A stretch of DNA of 64,000 bases from Chloroflexota bacterium (GTDB taxonomy: Bacteria > Chloroflexota > UBA6077 > FW602-bin22 > CADDYW01): the NCBI GenBank assembly GCA_021324795.1, contig JAJPIK010000067.1:1-64000 (forward strand). Reading direction: 5' to 3'. A program made the position numbers and the translations under genes. Of this stretch, positions 35,499-44,762 are shown piece after piece (the first letter of the stretch is position 1; each line of letters starts with the position of its first letter). The notes under the pieces were generated by a model, which had not been told where the DNA came from, searched no databases, and saw only the letters and a list, made by a program, of their open reading frames with translations.

Positions 35499-37088
35499 AT
35501 GCCTGAACGACGTCAATCGGTAACACGCAAGGATCGACCAAATATCCTCTTTATTATGGCCGATGCGCTGCGTTGGGATGCCCTGGGGTGCAATGGGAAC
35601 CAGATCGTCCAGACTCCGAACATCGACCGACTCGCCCGGGAGGGCATCCGGTTTACAAACGCCTACACGACCAATCCTTTCTGCTCGCCCGCTCGGGCCA
35701 GCGTGCTCACGGGCCGCTGGCCGCACGCACACGGTCTCTGGGATAATGGTGTCCGGATCTCACACGAGACGACGACGCTCGCGACTGTGCTTGAGACCGC
35801 CGGCTACCGGACGGGAATCGTCGGCAAAGGCCACCTCGACGTCCACTACAATGCCCCGGACTCACCCGACCATGTCTTCGATTGGGATGATCCGGTGCGG
35901 GCTTCGGAGATGACCGGGCGCCACTACTTTGGCTTCCGGGAGCAGGCACGCACCTGCGCACACAGCAAAGCCGCCGGGCATTACGGCGCCTGGCTCTATC
36001 GCGAGCATCCCGATGCCGTGCCCTTGCTTGATAGAGATCGCGCGTTGAGTGAGCCCGTGGGTGAGTGCTGGAAGTCGGCGCTTCCGGTCGAATTGCACAG
36101 CTCCACCTACGTGGGCGACCGGGCGGTCGAGTTCCTTGAGCCCTACGATAGCAGCCGCTACTCCGCCGGCCAGCGGCCCTTTTGTCTCTGGATGTCCTTC
36201 CCGGACCCGCACGGGCCACTTTGCCCTCCGATGCCCTTCGCCGAGATGTACGATCCCCGGGAGATGCCCCTGCCCCGACGTCGGGAAGGTGAGACGCGGG
36301 ACAAGCCGCCGCACTTCCGGGGCGAGGTCGACAGCCCGTACGCCGATTGGCGACCGTATGGTCCGGGGCAGCGGGCAAATGAAACACGTCAAGATGAGCA
36401 CGAACAACTCAAGAAGGCTTACTACTACGCGCTGGTCTCGCTGATCGACGTCAACGTCGGACGGGTGATCGAGGCTTTGGAACGAACCGGGGAGCTTGAT
36501 AACACGCTGGTCGTGTTCATGAGCGATCACGGGAATATGCTCGGGGACCACTGGACGGACGGCTACGCGATCTGGCACTATGACCGTGCGATTCGGGTCC
36601 CCTTCGTCGTCCGCTTTCCAACTCTGGGCGAAGCGGGACGGAGCGTGAATGATCTCATCAGCCTGGCCGATTTCGCGCCGACGGTGTGCGAATTGACGGG
36701 GGTGCCGTACACTTCCTGGCCGCCACAACCTGGCCAGCACCCCGGTGGGCTAGCGCGGCCGGGCACGCTGCCGGACGTCCAGGGACAGTCTCTCCTTCCG
36801 CTGCTGCGCGGCGAGGGCTCAGGGCGCTCGCACGTTCTCATCGAGTACGAGTCTCGCTTCAACCCCGGATTGCATCTGAAGACACTGCGCACCCCCCGCT
36901 ACCGTCTCACCTACTATGCGGGCCGCCCCTACGGCGAGCTCTACGACTTACAGGAGGATCCGGATGAGTTCGTCAATCGATGGGGCGATCCAGCGATGCA
37001 AGGAATCCGCGCTGAACTGATCGCGCTATTGCTTGACGAGGTGGTGCGTACCGAGGGACGCCTGCCGCCGCGAGTCGCGCCGAACTGA
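35499..37088 (+). CDS. sulfatase (formylglycine-dependent)
   Basis: 529 residues of the type I sulfatase family. Metal ligands in LFIMADALRWDALG, the formylglycine signature CSPARASVLTGRW (Cys62, Arg66), GIVGKGHLD, and FMSDHGNMLGDHW. No signal peptide is seen, so it seems cytoplasmic and would act on sulfated sugars after import. Conversion of the cysteine needs an anaerobic or FGE-type maturase, which is not in this window. GGAGGTGAG precedes the ATG. Downstream of and likely with the transporter and dehydrogenase; together these suggest use of sulfated carbohydrate. Confidence 0.92.
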   Translation: MPERRQSVTRKDRPNILFIMADALRWDALGCNGNQIVQTPNIDRLAREGIRFTNAYTTNPFCSPARASVLTGRWPHAHGLWDNGVRISHETTTLATVLETAGYRTGIVGKGHLDVHYNAPDSPDHVFDWDDPVRASEMTGRHYFGFREQARTCAHSKAAGHYGAWLYREHPDAVPLLDRDRALSEPVGECWKSALPVELHSSTYVGDRAVEFLEPYDSSRYSAGQRPFCLWMSFPDPHGPLCPPMPFAEMYDPREMPLPRRREGETRDKPPHFRGEVDSPYADWRPYGPGQRANETRQDEHEQLKKAYYYALVSLIDVNVGRVIEALERTGELDNTLVVFMSDHGNMLGDHWTDGYAIWHYDRAIRVPFVVRFPTLGEAGRSVNDLISLADFAPTVCELTGVPYTSWPPQPGQHPGGLARPGTLPDVQGQSLLPLLRGEGSGRSHVLIEYESRFNPGLHLKTLRTPRYRLTYYAGRPYGELYDLQEDPDEFVNRWGDPAMQGIRAELIALLLDEVVRTEGRLPPRVAPN

Positions 37089-37134
37089 GAGACGAGGAGG
37101 GGAGATACCTGCCAGCAATGGATTCTTCGAGACC

Positions 37135-38592
37135 TCACGGTGACGAAGCAAGGATCTGGTTGACGACTGGAACGATCTTCTTTATTGCTTCGGCCGCAGT
37201 CTGTTTGCCGGTCCAGACAATGGACAGTTCCTTGTCGAATTCGTTTGACATCTCGTCGTACTGCGGAACGAAATTCCGGGCGCGTGCGGTTTTCAACGAG
37301 TCAAGAGTTAGGGTGATCCACTCGGGCTTGTAGTTGGTGAGAAACTCCGGCTTTGCCAGCGATTTCACGGTAGGGAAAAGACCGGTGCCAGTGATCATTG
37401 TCTTCTGGCCGTCGCCTGCGGACATATAGCTCATGAAGGCCAGCGCCGCGTCGCTGTTCTTCGCGTCTTTCATCACCGCGTAATTGGCACCCTGGACCAC
37501 CGGCACGCGGCCGATCTTTCCAGACGGCATCAGAGCGATGTCCCAGGGAAATTTCGCGTTGGTTTTCGCGTCGCCAATGTACCAATTGGCGATCGTGTAA
37601 AGACCGACCCGGCCGGTTTCGAACATCGACTGGGGACTCTGGCCTTGCAGAGCATCGGGGCCGGGCGCGGCCTTGCTCTTGAGGATCAAGTCGGCATCCC
37701 ACTGAATCGCCTCGGGGGCCGGTGGCTGGTCGAGGATACACTTGGTCTCGTCGCCATTAAGGATGTTCCCTCCTTGTGACCAGACGACCATTTCCCAATC
37801 TGGTTGATTGCACCCGTATTGCTTGTTCGCTCCGCTTGCCTGGGTCAGCTTCGTCGCGAGGTCGAGGAATTGATCCCAGGTCCAGTCGCTCGGCGGTGGC
37901 TTGACCCCGGCCTTATTCAGCAGGTCGAGATTGTACATGATGAAGCTGACCCACATCTCGGCCGGCAAGCCGGACAACTTGCCTTTGTAGGTGAGCCGGG
38001 ACATCGTCTGCGGCCAGAAATCGTCACGATTCAAACCCTGGTCGGTTTTGAAGAGATCGTCGACCGGGCGGAGCACGTTCTTCGCGGCGAAGGCGTTTTG
38101 GTGGAAGGGACGCATCAGCGCAATGTCGGGAGGAGTGCCGGCGGCGAGCAAGGTTTGCAGCTTTTGGAGCTGGGCCGCGGGCGGGCCGGGAACCGGAATA
38201 ATCTTGACGGTCACGTTCGGGTTCGCCTTCTGGTAATTCCCAATGGCCTGATTGGTCCCGGTTCCATAATTGAGCGGTGGTAGCCACCAGGTGACGTAGG
38301 AGATCTCGACCGGACCGGTCGTCTTGGCAGGAGCCGTGGCGGCGATGGTGGGCTGCGTGGCAGCCGAGGCCGCCGTCGGAGCGGAGGTTGGTGCGGCGGC
38401 CGGGGCCGTCGTGCTGGCAGGAGTGGTGACTTTGGTGGGCGCGCTCGCCGGAGCAGTGGGAGCCGAAGCCGCGGTCGGCGGAGCAGCCGGGCTCGCGCTG
38501 CAAGCAACTACCGCCGCGCTGGCTCCCATGAGCAGGCTGGACGCCAGGCCGCGCAGGAACGACCGCCGGGACGTCGCGATCGAGTCAAACAT
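37135..38592 (-). CDS. orphan sugar ABC transporter substrate-binding lipoprotein
   Basis: 485 residues. Signal SRRSFLRGLASSLLMGASAAVVAC combines twin-arginine and lipobox. A very long Ala/Pro/Thr linker (about 31-95) leads to the binding domain (TWWLPPLNYGTGTNQAIGNYQKANPNVTVKIIPVPG; ALMRPFHQNAFAAKNVLRP). GGAGG lies before the ATG. No permease is next to it: the sulfatase converges from one side and a thioredoxin-like gene diverges on the other. It may serve one of the three transporters nearby. Confidence 0.9.
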   Translation of the reverse strand: MFDSIATSRRSFLRGLASSLLMGASAAVVACSASPAAPPTAASAPTAPASAPTKVTTPASTTAPAAAPTSAPTAASAATQPTIAATAPAKTTGPVEISYVTWWLPPLNYGTGTNQAIGNYQKANPNVTVKIIPVPGPPAAQLQKLQTLLAAGTPPDIALMRPFHQNAFAAKNVLRPVDDLFKTDQGLNRDDFWPQTMSRLTYKGKLSGLPAEMWVSFIMYNLDLLNKAGVKPPPSDWTWDQFLDLATKLTQASGANKQYGCNQPDWEMVVWSQGGNILNGDETKCILDQPPAPEAIQWDADLILKSKAAPGPDALQGQSPQSMFETGRVGLYTIANWYIGDAKTNAKFPWDIALMPSGKIGRVPVVQGANYAVMKDAKNSDAALAFMSYMSAGDGQKTMITGTGLFPTVKSLAKPEFLTNYKPEWITLTLDSLKTARARNFVPQYDEMSNEFDKELSIVWTGKQTAAEAIKKIVPVVNQILASSP

Positions 38593-38708
38593 GGAGCCTC
38601 CGGGGCATTTTGCAAATTATTCAGAGAAGGATTGATGCCATCGAGACCGATAGATAAACCAATGGATTAATTATTGCGAATGTAACAACTCGTGGGCCGC
38701 ATGTCAAA

Positions 38709-38754
38709 TGCAAGCGCTTTTGCTCTTGACGACGGTGGCTTGGTGCGCTAGTCT
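38709..38754 (+). promoter_or_regulatory. promoter with LacI-family-like operator upstream
   Basis: TTGACG at 38726-38731 and TAGTCT at 38749-38754 are 17 bases apart, with the ATG at 38786. Directly upstream, TGCAAGCGCTTTTGC (38709-38723) resembles LacI-family operators around a central AAGCGCTT. The operator also sits in the region upstream of the divergent sugar-binding gene. No LacI regulator is in the window. Confidence 0.4.
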
Positions 38755-38785
38755 GAATGGCAACTCCAGTGAAAGGGTGCTTGCC

Positions 38786-39367
38786 ATGGCGACGTTGCCG
38801 ATGTCCGCGTGCCGCGCCACGGCGACTCATTCCCTCCCGGTCGCTCGTCCAGCCAAGCCGGGCGTTCACGGTCCCGGAGCCGGCCGCTGGCTTCGCCCGT
38901 TTGCTCTCCACGGTGCCGATCAACAGATCGTCAATCTTCGACGTTATCAGCAGTGGGTGAACGTCGTCGTGTTCTTTCATCACGGCGTGACCTGCGGCGA
39001 TTGCCGCGAGACGTTGCGTTTACTCGCGCGAAATGCTCCACGGTGCCGTGAGGAAGACACGCTGGTGATCGACGTTGGGCCGGACGAACCGTCGACGTCG
39101 AATCGCTTCCTCGGCGAGATCGAGCGCCTGATTCCGCTCTTGAGTGATCCTCGGGGCACAGCCGCGCGAGCGCACGGCCTCAGCGCACCTTCCCTGCTCG
39201 TCGCCGATCGCTTTGGCGACGTGTGGGGCATCTGGGAAGGCGGCAAACGCCACGAATTGCCGAAGCCCGTCGAGATTCTTGCCGGGCTCGAGGCGATCCG
39301 GACTCGTTGTCCGGATTGCGGCATGCCGGACTGGCCACCGCTAATTGCCGACGTGTTGATGGAATAA
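38786..39367 (+). CDS. thioredoxin/peroxiredoxin-like protein
   Basis: 193 residues. The segment VVVFFHHGVTCGDCRETLRLLARNA has a C-x-x-C in a thioredoxin-fold position, and HGLSAPSLLVADRFGDVW follows as in peroxiredoxin-like proteins. A second C-x-x-C (RCPDCGMPDWPP) near the C-terminus could bind metal. AAGGG is upstream of the ATG at 38786; the frame is open from 38708 but the promoter lies within that piece. Flanked by sugar genes; its function there is unknown. Confidence 0.75.
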   Translation: MATLPMSACRATATHSLPVARPAKPGVHGPGAGRWLRPFALHGADQQIVNLRRYQQWVNVVVFFHHGVTCGDCRETLRLLARNAPRCREEDTLVIDVGPDEPSTSNRFLGEIERLIPLLSDPRGTAARAHGLSAPSLLVADRFGDVWGIWEGGKRHELPKPVEILAGLEAIRTRCPDCGMPDWPPLIADVLME

Positions 39368-39394
39368 GAGACCGCTCTCTGGCCTGAATAGCAT

Positions 39395-39467
39395 CAGGAG
39401 CAGGAATCGGACTGAACTCCTTGAGGCGCTTACGCGCGCTCGAGCTTTAGCCCGATTCCTGCTCCTG
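39395..39467. terminator. large inverted repeat between convergent genes
   Basis: A perfect 16-bp repeat, 39395-39410 with 39452-39467, encloses a 41-base loop that itself can pair (GAGGCGC with GCGCGCTC region). CCTTTT follows on the plus strand. It lies exactly between the ends of the thioredoxin-like gene and the aldo/keto reductase gene and could stop transcription from both. Confidence 0.55.
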
Positions 39468-39471
39468 CCTT

Positions 39472-40377
39472 TTAAGGCAGAGAGCAACCTAGCGCATCCC
39501 ATAAGTCTTCTGGGATGGCTTCGCTGAAGGCCGCGACGGTTTCTTCGACCTCCTGTGGGACGAATGCGCCGGGAATCACTGCCGCCACGGCGGGATGGCG
39601 CAGGCAGAAGCGAATCGCTACTGCTTTCAGGGAAACTCCAAACTCGCGACAGACTCGCTCGTAGCCACGCACCTGTTCGAGGATCTCCGGCGGGGCATCG
39701 CGATACTTAAACTTGGCGCCGGGCACGGCACCGGCCGCCAGGATCCCAGTCCCATAGGGACCGCCGATCACCACCCCCACCTGATGCTGCTGGGCCAGGG
39801 GAAGGATCAGATCAGCGGCCGAGTGGTCGAGCAGATCGTAACAGTTGGCGACCAGCGCCACGTCGATCTCGCCGCTGGCGATGTATTCGCTGACGATCGG
39901 CGACGGCGTGCCGACCCCGACGTAATCGATAACGCCTTCGGACTGGAGGCGGCGAAGGGCCGGGAGCGCGCGGCCCGGCCCGAGAACGTGCTGGACGGAG
40001 GGCGCCAATTGGACGGCGTGCAGGTAGACGAGCGGGAGATGGTCAACCTTAAGCCGTTCGAGGCTCGCCTCGACGCTTCGTAAGGTCTGATCGTAGCTGT
40101 AATCAAACTCCCGGGGGTAGCGTCCAACCTTGGTGGCGACGATCGGCCGAGGTCCTGAATAGCTCGTCAAGGCCTCGCCAATCAATCGCTCGGATTGCCC
40201 GTCGCCATACCCGGGAGCGGTATCGACAAAGGTGATGCCAAGGTCGAGCGCGCGATGAACTGTCGCGGTGGCCTGCTCGCCGGTAACTGCGCGTCCATAG
40301 AGACCGCCGAGTGGAGCGCCGCCCAGCCCTAGGCGCGAAATGGTCAGGTTGGTGCGACCAAGCTTCGTGTATTCCAT
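39472..40377 (-). CDS. aldo/keto reductase
   Basis: 301 residues. N-terminus LGRTNLTISRLGLGGAPLGG, catalytic Asp and Tyr in FVDTAPGYGDGQSE, Lys in IVATKVG, and His in LVYLHAVQL. This is the complete AKR tetrad of a NADPH-dependent carbonyl reductase or sugar dehydrogenase. The class resembles D-threo-aldose (L-fucose) 1-dehydrogenase-like enzymes, which would fit a sugar context. The ATG at 40377 follows the phosphodiesterase-like gene by 11 bases; the long upstream open frame is read-in from it. Confidence 0.9.
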   Translation of the reverse strand: MEYTKLGRTNLTISRLGLGGAPLGGLYGRAVTGEQATATVHRALDLGITFVDTAPGYGDGQSERLIGEALTSYSGPRPIVATKVGRYPREFDYSYDQTLRSVEASLERLKVDHLPLVYLHAVQLAPSVQHVLGPGRALPALRRLQSEGVIDYVGVGTPSPIVSEYIASGEIDVALVANCYDLLDHSAADLILPLAQQHQVGVVIGGPYGTGILAAGAVPGAKFKYRDAPPEILEQVRGYERVCREFGVSLKAVAIRFCLRHPAVAAVIPGAFVPQEVEETVAAFSEAIPEDLWDALGCSLP

Positions 40378-40388
40378 TGCCGCTTTCC

Positions 40389-42305
40389 CTACTCTTCGAG
40401 GAGGTCCCAGAGCACCGCGCCCATGCTGTGCCGGGGAGTACGCAAGCCGAGCAGATGGGCGAAGGTGGGCGCCAGATCGACCATGCGCATCAATCCCCAG
40501 CGCTGCCAATCGCGCTCGTAGCCAATTTTGACGCTGGGCCCGGAGAGAATGCAACAGGCCATGTTGGATAGCTCGGGCGTTTCGGACGTCGGGATCTGTG
40601 AGCCGTGCAGGGCGGTCCGGGACTTTCCGATCGTGCCACCGCCGATGGGCGTTCCCCAGCCGTAGCCGCGGTTCATCACCATGACCACGTCGCCGCTGAT
40701 GTCACCCCAGTAACCGATGATCTGGGCATCTTGCAGCTTGAGGGCAAGGGCGATTGGGCGACGATTATCGAGCGGATCCTTCCAGTCGAGCAGCGCATCG
40801 ATAATCTCTTCCTGGACTCGTTCGTACTGATCCGGAGGGACGATGCCCATGGGCTCGCGGCCGGCCAGGTTCACGTAGATCTCGGCGCCCCGCTCCGGAA
40901 TGACGTAAGCTCGGCTGCGCGACCAGTCCGGCTGGCCGTCAGGCGCGAGCACCAGTAGACCAACGTCTTGGAGGCGATTAGGGATGTTGCCCATGCGATG
41001 AGTCGGCGCCATCCCGTGATCGGACTGGAGACAGATCAGGTCGCCGTCCTGCTCGAGCTCGAGGAACTGGCGAAGGATGTCGTCGGCAAGCTGATAGGTC
41101 CGGCGCTGGGCTTCGAGCAGCCATTCAGCACGCGTCGGGTCGTACTCCGGCCCTCGAGGATCCAGGTAGTTGACGCTGGCGTGGTTGATCCAGTCGAAAG
41201 GGTGCCAGTGGGAGAAATGGAGGTCCCAGCCCCGGGTCTTTTGAACGTACTTCGCGACGTTCACTTCCCACTCGCCCATCAGCCGCATTTCGTCGAGCCA
41301 GGCGTCGAGGTGAGCGTCGTCCTGGACCATGTTGACGGCGGCGAAGTCGTAGAAAGGACCGCAGGTCTCGAGGATCTCCTGATCCAGGCCCGGCGGCTGG
41401 GCAAATCCCTCGGTACCGTAGACCACGCTGCGGACGAGGAGCAGCGTTCCATCGCTCGGATCTGCCTGCATGATCCGAAACCGCACCGCGGCTTGCTTCT
41501 TTTCCGGGCCAACGCGAAAATAGCCGAAAGCGCTCCAGCCCTTGGCGGGAACCTCGATGAACGCGCTCGAGCCATCCGGATGGCGGCAGATCGCGACGCG
41601 CTCGAAGTGACCGGCTGCACCACGCCGAGCGAGGAGGAAGAGCTGATCGGTCCGCTTTCCGCCGCGCCGGACGATCGGCAACATCGTGACGAGGTCGCCA
41701 TCGGAGACGTTGCACCAGCCGTCCGCCAAGGCGGATTCAAGGCGGACAACGCTGCTACCGGGAGGCGCCCCTTCTTCTTCGACGTCAGTGCTCCGGCTGC
41801 CGAAGACTGCCCCCGGCTGCTCGACGCTCGTCTGGGCTCCTTTGCGGCCGGTGACGAAATAGCGCATGGAAAGCGCATACGAGAAAGGCGCGTCGTGGAC
41901 ACCGGGCGCGACGACGTAGCCATGCTGGAGTGGCGCACCCCACGAGCCGGGAGGGTAGTGAGTGATCAGCGTCTTTCGCTCGGCCTGATCGGCGATCTCC
42001 CAGAGCGTCTCGGTGCCACCTAACGCGTTGAAATCCCAGGACATCGTCCTCGGCGTATCCCAGGGAGCATCTTTCGGTCGCACCGTCCAGCCGCCGAGGC
42101 GATGGCTCCCGGACGGGGCGCCGGTGACCACGCTCGACCAATTGGTCGGCGTCCAGGCCGGGACCGTCGGAAGCAGACGATTGAGCGAGCCGCGGTCGAG
42201 GAGCGCCTTGAAAGCAGGGAGGCTGCCCTCGGCGAGAAATCGCCGGAGCAAGAGGTGGTTCATGCCATCGTAGCCGATCTGAAAGAGACGTTGGGCGCGT
42301 GCCAT
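40389..42305 (-). CDS. phosphodiesterase/nucleotide pyrophosphatase-like protein (alkaline phosphatase superfamily)
   Basis: 638 residues of the type I phosphodiesterase type. Metal-binding start IGYDGMNHLLLRRFL, nucleophile threonine in VPAWTPTNWSSVVTG, and late ligands LICLQSDHGMAPTHRMGNIPN. An inserted region (about 190-290) forms a separate beta-rich domain. No signal peptide is present. GAGG lies ten bases before the ATG at 42305. Substrates could be phosphodiesters or sulfate esters. It is in line with the HD protein upstream and the aldo/keto reductase downstream. Confidence 0.87.
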   Translation of the reverse strand: MARAQRLFQIGYDGMNHLLLRRFLAEGSLPAFKALLDRGSLNRLLPTVPAWTPTNWSSVVTGAPSGSHRLGGWTVRPKDAPWDTPRTMSWDFNALGGTETLWEIADQAERKTLITHYPPGSWGAPLQHGYVVAPGVHDAPFSYALSMRYFVTGRKGAQTSVEQPGAVFGSRSTDVEEEGAPPGSSVVRLESALADGWCNVSDGDLVTMLPIVRRGGKRTDQLFLLARRGAAGHFERVAICRHPDGSSAFIEVPAKGWSAFGYFRVGPEKKQAAVRFRIMQADPSDGTLLLVRSVVYGTEGFAQPPGLDQEILETCGPFYDFAAVNMVQDDAHLDAWLDEMRLMGEWEVNVAKYVQKTRGWDLHFSHWHPFDWINHASVNYLDPRGPEYDPTRAEWLLEAQRRTYQLADDILRQFLELEQDGDLICLQSDHGMAPTHRMGNIPNRLQDVGLLVLAPDGQPDWSRSRAYVIPERGAEIYVNLAGREPMGIVPPDQYERVQEEIIDALLDWKDPLDNRRPIALALKLQDAQIIGYWGDISGDVVMVMNRGYGWGTPIGGGTIGKSRTALHGSQIPTSETPELSNMACCILSGPSVKIGYERDWQRWGLMRMVDLAPTFAHLLGLRTPRHSMGAVLWDLLEE

Positions 42306-42342
42306 GTCTGTCAAACCTCTTGCTGACGATTGGCGCTGTTCT

Positions 42343-42924
42343 TCACTCCTGGAGGGCGCCGGCGCGTTCTAGGATCTGCCAAAAGGCGTGATCGGCGAAG
42401 CGAACGATTGTGTTTTCCAGGCTTTTCTGGATCCGTTCGCCCTCGGCCGAGTGCGCACCCGCCGTGTGAGCAACTGCTTCCGGCAGGCCAACCGTCAAAG
42501 CGACGTGGACCCCGTAGACTGGATGGCGGATCGCAGGGTAGCCGGAAGCGGCGGGATCGTCTTGCCAGCGCTTCTGATTGCGCGGGCTAAATTCGAACGG
42601 CTTCCCCACGTCGTGGCAGAGCGCGCAAGCGGCGAGCAGATCACGATCGATGCCCAATGGACCGCAGATCTTCTCCAGTTCGTCGGCCATCGCCAGCGCC
42701 ACCCGAGTCACCCCGCGGATGTGGTCGGTCTGGGTACCCTTCTTCATCGGCGGCGTCGTCGGTCCGCCCGACGCTCGGATCTCGTCGACCGAGGTGTACT
42801 CGGTTTGGGAGAGCGCGAATGCCCAGGCTTCCACCACTTTGTCGCGGAGCTCTGCATTCTTGATCTCGTTCAACTCCGGGAAGCTCTTGCGAACGCCAGT
42901 TCGAAGCTCAGCCATGGTTGCCAT
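42343..42924 (-). CDS. HD-domain metal-dependent phosphohydrolase
   Basis: 193 residues. Metal ligands of an HD domain are seen as HIRGVTRVALAMA, then CALCHDVGKPFEF, then HPVYGVHVALTVG and the distal Asp in RFADHAF. GGAGG precedes the ATG. HD proteins of this length hydrolyse nucleotides or other phosphate esters. It is read after the second transporter and before the phosphodiesterase, so one long minus-strand transcript from 46157 to 39472 is likely. Confidence 0.87.
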   Translation of the reverse strand: MATMAELRTGVRKSFPELNEIKNAELRDKVVEAWAFALSQTEYTSVDEIRASGGPTTPPMKKGTQTDHIRGVTRVALAMADELEKICGPLGIDRDLLAACALCHDVGKPFEFSPRNQKRWQDDPAASGYPAIRHPVYGVHVALTVGLPEAVAHTAGAHSAEGERIQKSLENTIVRFADHAFWQILERAGALQE

Positions 42925-42951
42925 TGTCTCCCTCCAAATGTTGTTTTCAGG

Positions 42952-43851
42952 CTACCCCTTGATCCCAGTCATCACGATTCCTTGAACAAAGTATCGTTGG
43001 GCGAAAAAGAAGAGAATCACAATCGGCAAGAGCATCAGGGCTGCCGCAGCCATCATGAGATTCCACTCGGTTTGATACTCCCCTTGGAAGAAACTGAGGC
43101 CGACCGCCAGGGTATACAGCTTGGGAGACTGGAGGTACACGAGTGGTTGGAGAAAGTCGTTCCAGTGATAGATAAAAGACAAAACCGCGATCGTCGCCAA
43201 GACCGGCTCGGCCAACGGGAGGATCAGACTCCACCAGATCTGGAAGGCGTTTGCTCCGTCAACGCGCGCGGCTTCATCAATCTCCAAGGGGATCGTGAGC
43301 GCGTACTGGCGGAAAAGAAAGATCATAAAGGCTCCGCCCCCCAGGCTGGGTGGCACAATCAAGGGCCAAAAGGTCCCGATCCAGCCGACCTCCTTGAAAA
43401 CCAGGAACTGCGGAATCAGTGTGACCACACCGGGAAGCATGAGGGTCGCCAAGCAGGCGCCAAAAAGCAGATCACGGCCGGGGAAACGGAGTCGCGCGAA
43501 GGCATAACCGGCGAGACTACTCGAAAGCAGCCCCGCCGAGGTCGCAGTCACGCCGATCAGAAGGGTATTCCGGAGGAACGTCAGCATGGGCTCGACGGTG
43601 ACGGCCTCCAGGTAATTGTGCCAGACGATGGGGTCGGGGATGAAGTGGGGCGGAATCGACAACTCACGACCGCTCAAGGTGAGGCTGGTCGACAGCATCC
43701 ATAACAATGGGAGAAGATAGAGCACAGAAATTGCGAGAAAGATCACATGGAGCCCAAGCTGCCTCCAGTGTCGACGGACGACGGAAAGTCGGCGGGCGAC
43801 GGTGCTTGGCGACTCGATGGTGCTCAGCACCGAGCGGGTTGTACTGCTCAT
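42952..43851 (-). CDS. sugar ABC transporter permease (MalG type), system 2
   Basis: 299 residues, six transmembrane helices. EAA loop LEIDEAARVDGANAFQIWWSLILPLAEP; ends QRYFVQGIVMTGIKG, the common C-terminus of this subfamily. The ATG at 43851 overlaps the upstream permease stop in ATGA; the open frame farther upstream is a shadow of that gene. Closely related in sequence to the permease at 56841-57743, so systems 2 and 3 are sisters, distinct from system 1. Confidence 0.92.
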   Translation of the reverse strand: MSSTTRSVLSTIESPSTVARRLSVVRRHWRQLGLHVIFLAISVLYLLPLLWMLSTSLTLSGRELSIPPHFIPDPIVWHNYLEAVTVEPMLTFLRNTLLIGVTATSAGLLSSSLAGYAFARLRFPGRDLLFGACLATLMLPGVVTLIPQFLVFKEVGWIGTFWPLIVPPSLGGGAFMIFLFRQYALTIPLEIDEAARVDGANAFQIWWSLILPLAEPVLATIAVLSFIYHWNDFLQPLVYLQSPKLYTLAVGLSFFQGEYQTEWNLMMAAAALMLLPIVILFFFAQRYFVQGIVMTGIKG

Positions 43852-44753
43852 CTGCCTTCTGACACTTCGTAATAGACCCAGCGGCGGGCCGCCAGAAACT
43901 GAACGGCGGTCAGGATTACCACGACGCAGAACAGAAGCCAGGCCAACGCCGAGGCATACCCCATCTGGAAATCCTGGAATCCTTTGAAGAACAAGTAGAT
44001 GATGTAGATCAACGTCGCGTTTGCCGGTCCTCCTTGGGTCGTAACGTAGACGAGTGCGAAATAGTCCTGAAACGATGCGATGATCCCGATAATCAGGTTG
44101 AAAAAGATCACCGGACTGATCATCGGCAGAGTAACCGCTACGAAGCGTGTCCATCGTCCAGCGCCGTCGATGCTGGCCGCCTCGTAGAGGCTCTCCGGTA
44201 CCCCTTGCAATCCGGCGAGGAAGATGATCATCGCGGTCCCGGTTCCGCCCCAGAGGCTGATCAGGACAATCGACGGTTTGGCAAGGTTGACGTCAAAAAG
44301 CCACTTCAAAGGAGGTAGCCCGAGGAAGGTGAGCAGGACGTTGGCCAGGCCGAAGTCCGGGTTGAGAACCCAGAGCCAGATCAGCGCGCTTGCTACCACC
44401 GGCATCTGCGAGGGCAAGAAACAGATCGTCCGATAGACGTTTACCCCGCGCAGCTTCTGATTGAGCCCGAGCGCTAGGAGCAAGGCGAGGGTTAGTCGCA
44501 GGGGAAGTGAGAAAAACGTAATGTAAGCGGTGTTATACACCGTTGTGTAAAAGAGCGGGTCTGCCAGCAGTTGCCGGTAGTTTCCGAAGCCGATCCACTG
44601 CGGTGGCGAGAGCAGCGACCAGTTGGTCAGGGACACTGCCAGTGAACCCACCATGGGGAGCGCGGTGAAGCAGACAAAGCTCACCAACCACGGAAGGATA
44701 CACAGATACCCTTCCAGCGCCTGGGAACGCCAGAATCGCGCCCGCTTGGACAT
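43848..44753 (-). CDS. sugar ABC transporter permease (MalF type), system 2
   Basis: 301 residues, six transmembrane helices. EAA loop ESLYEAASIDGAGRWTRFVAVTLPM, late loop VTTQGGPANATLIYIIYLF, and C-terminal ARRWVYYEVSE. ATG at 44753, with a GTG one codon before. It lies nine bases after the binding-protein stop and overlaps the next permease. Forms the channel with it. Confidence 0.92.
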   Translation of the reverse strand: MSKRARFWRSQALEGYLCILPWLVSFVCFTALPMVGSLAVSLTNWSLLSPPQWIGFGNYRQLLADPLFYTTVYNTAYITFFSLPLRLTLALLLALGLNQKLRGVNVYRTICFLPSQMPVVASALIWLWVLNPDFGLANVLLTFLGLPPLKWLFDVNLAKPSIVLISLWGGTGTAMIIFLAGLQGVPESLYEAASIDGAGRWTRFVAVTLPMISPVIFFNLIIGIIASFQDYFALVYVTTQGGPANATLIYIIYLFFKGFQDFQMGYASALAWLLFCVVVILTAVQFLAARRWVYYEVSEGR

Positions 44754-44762
44754 CACCGCCGC

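Noticed and set aside
38324-38635. Hydrophobic Ala/Gly/Val-rich open frame, plus strand, looking like a membrane protein
   Set aside because: It is the antisense of the Ala/Pro/Thr linker and signal of the sugar-binding protein; low complexity explains its hydrophobicity.
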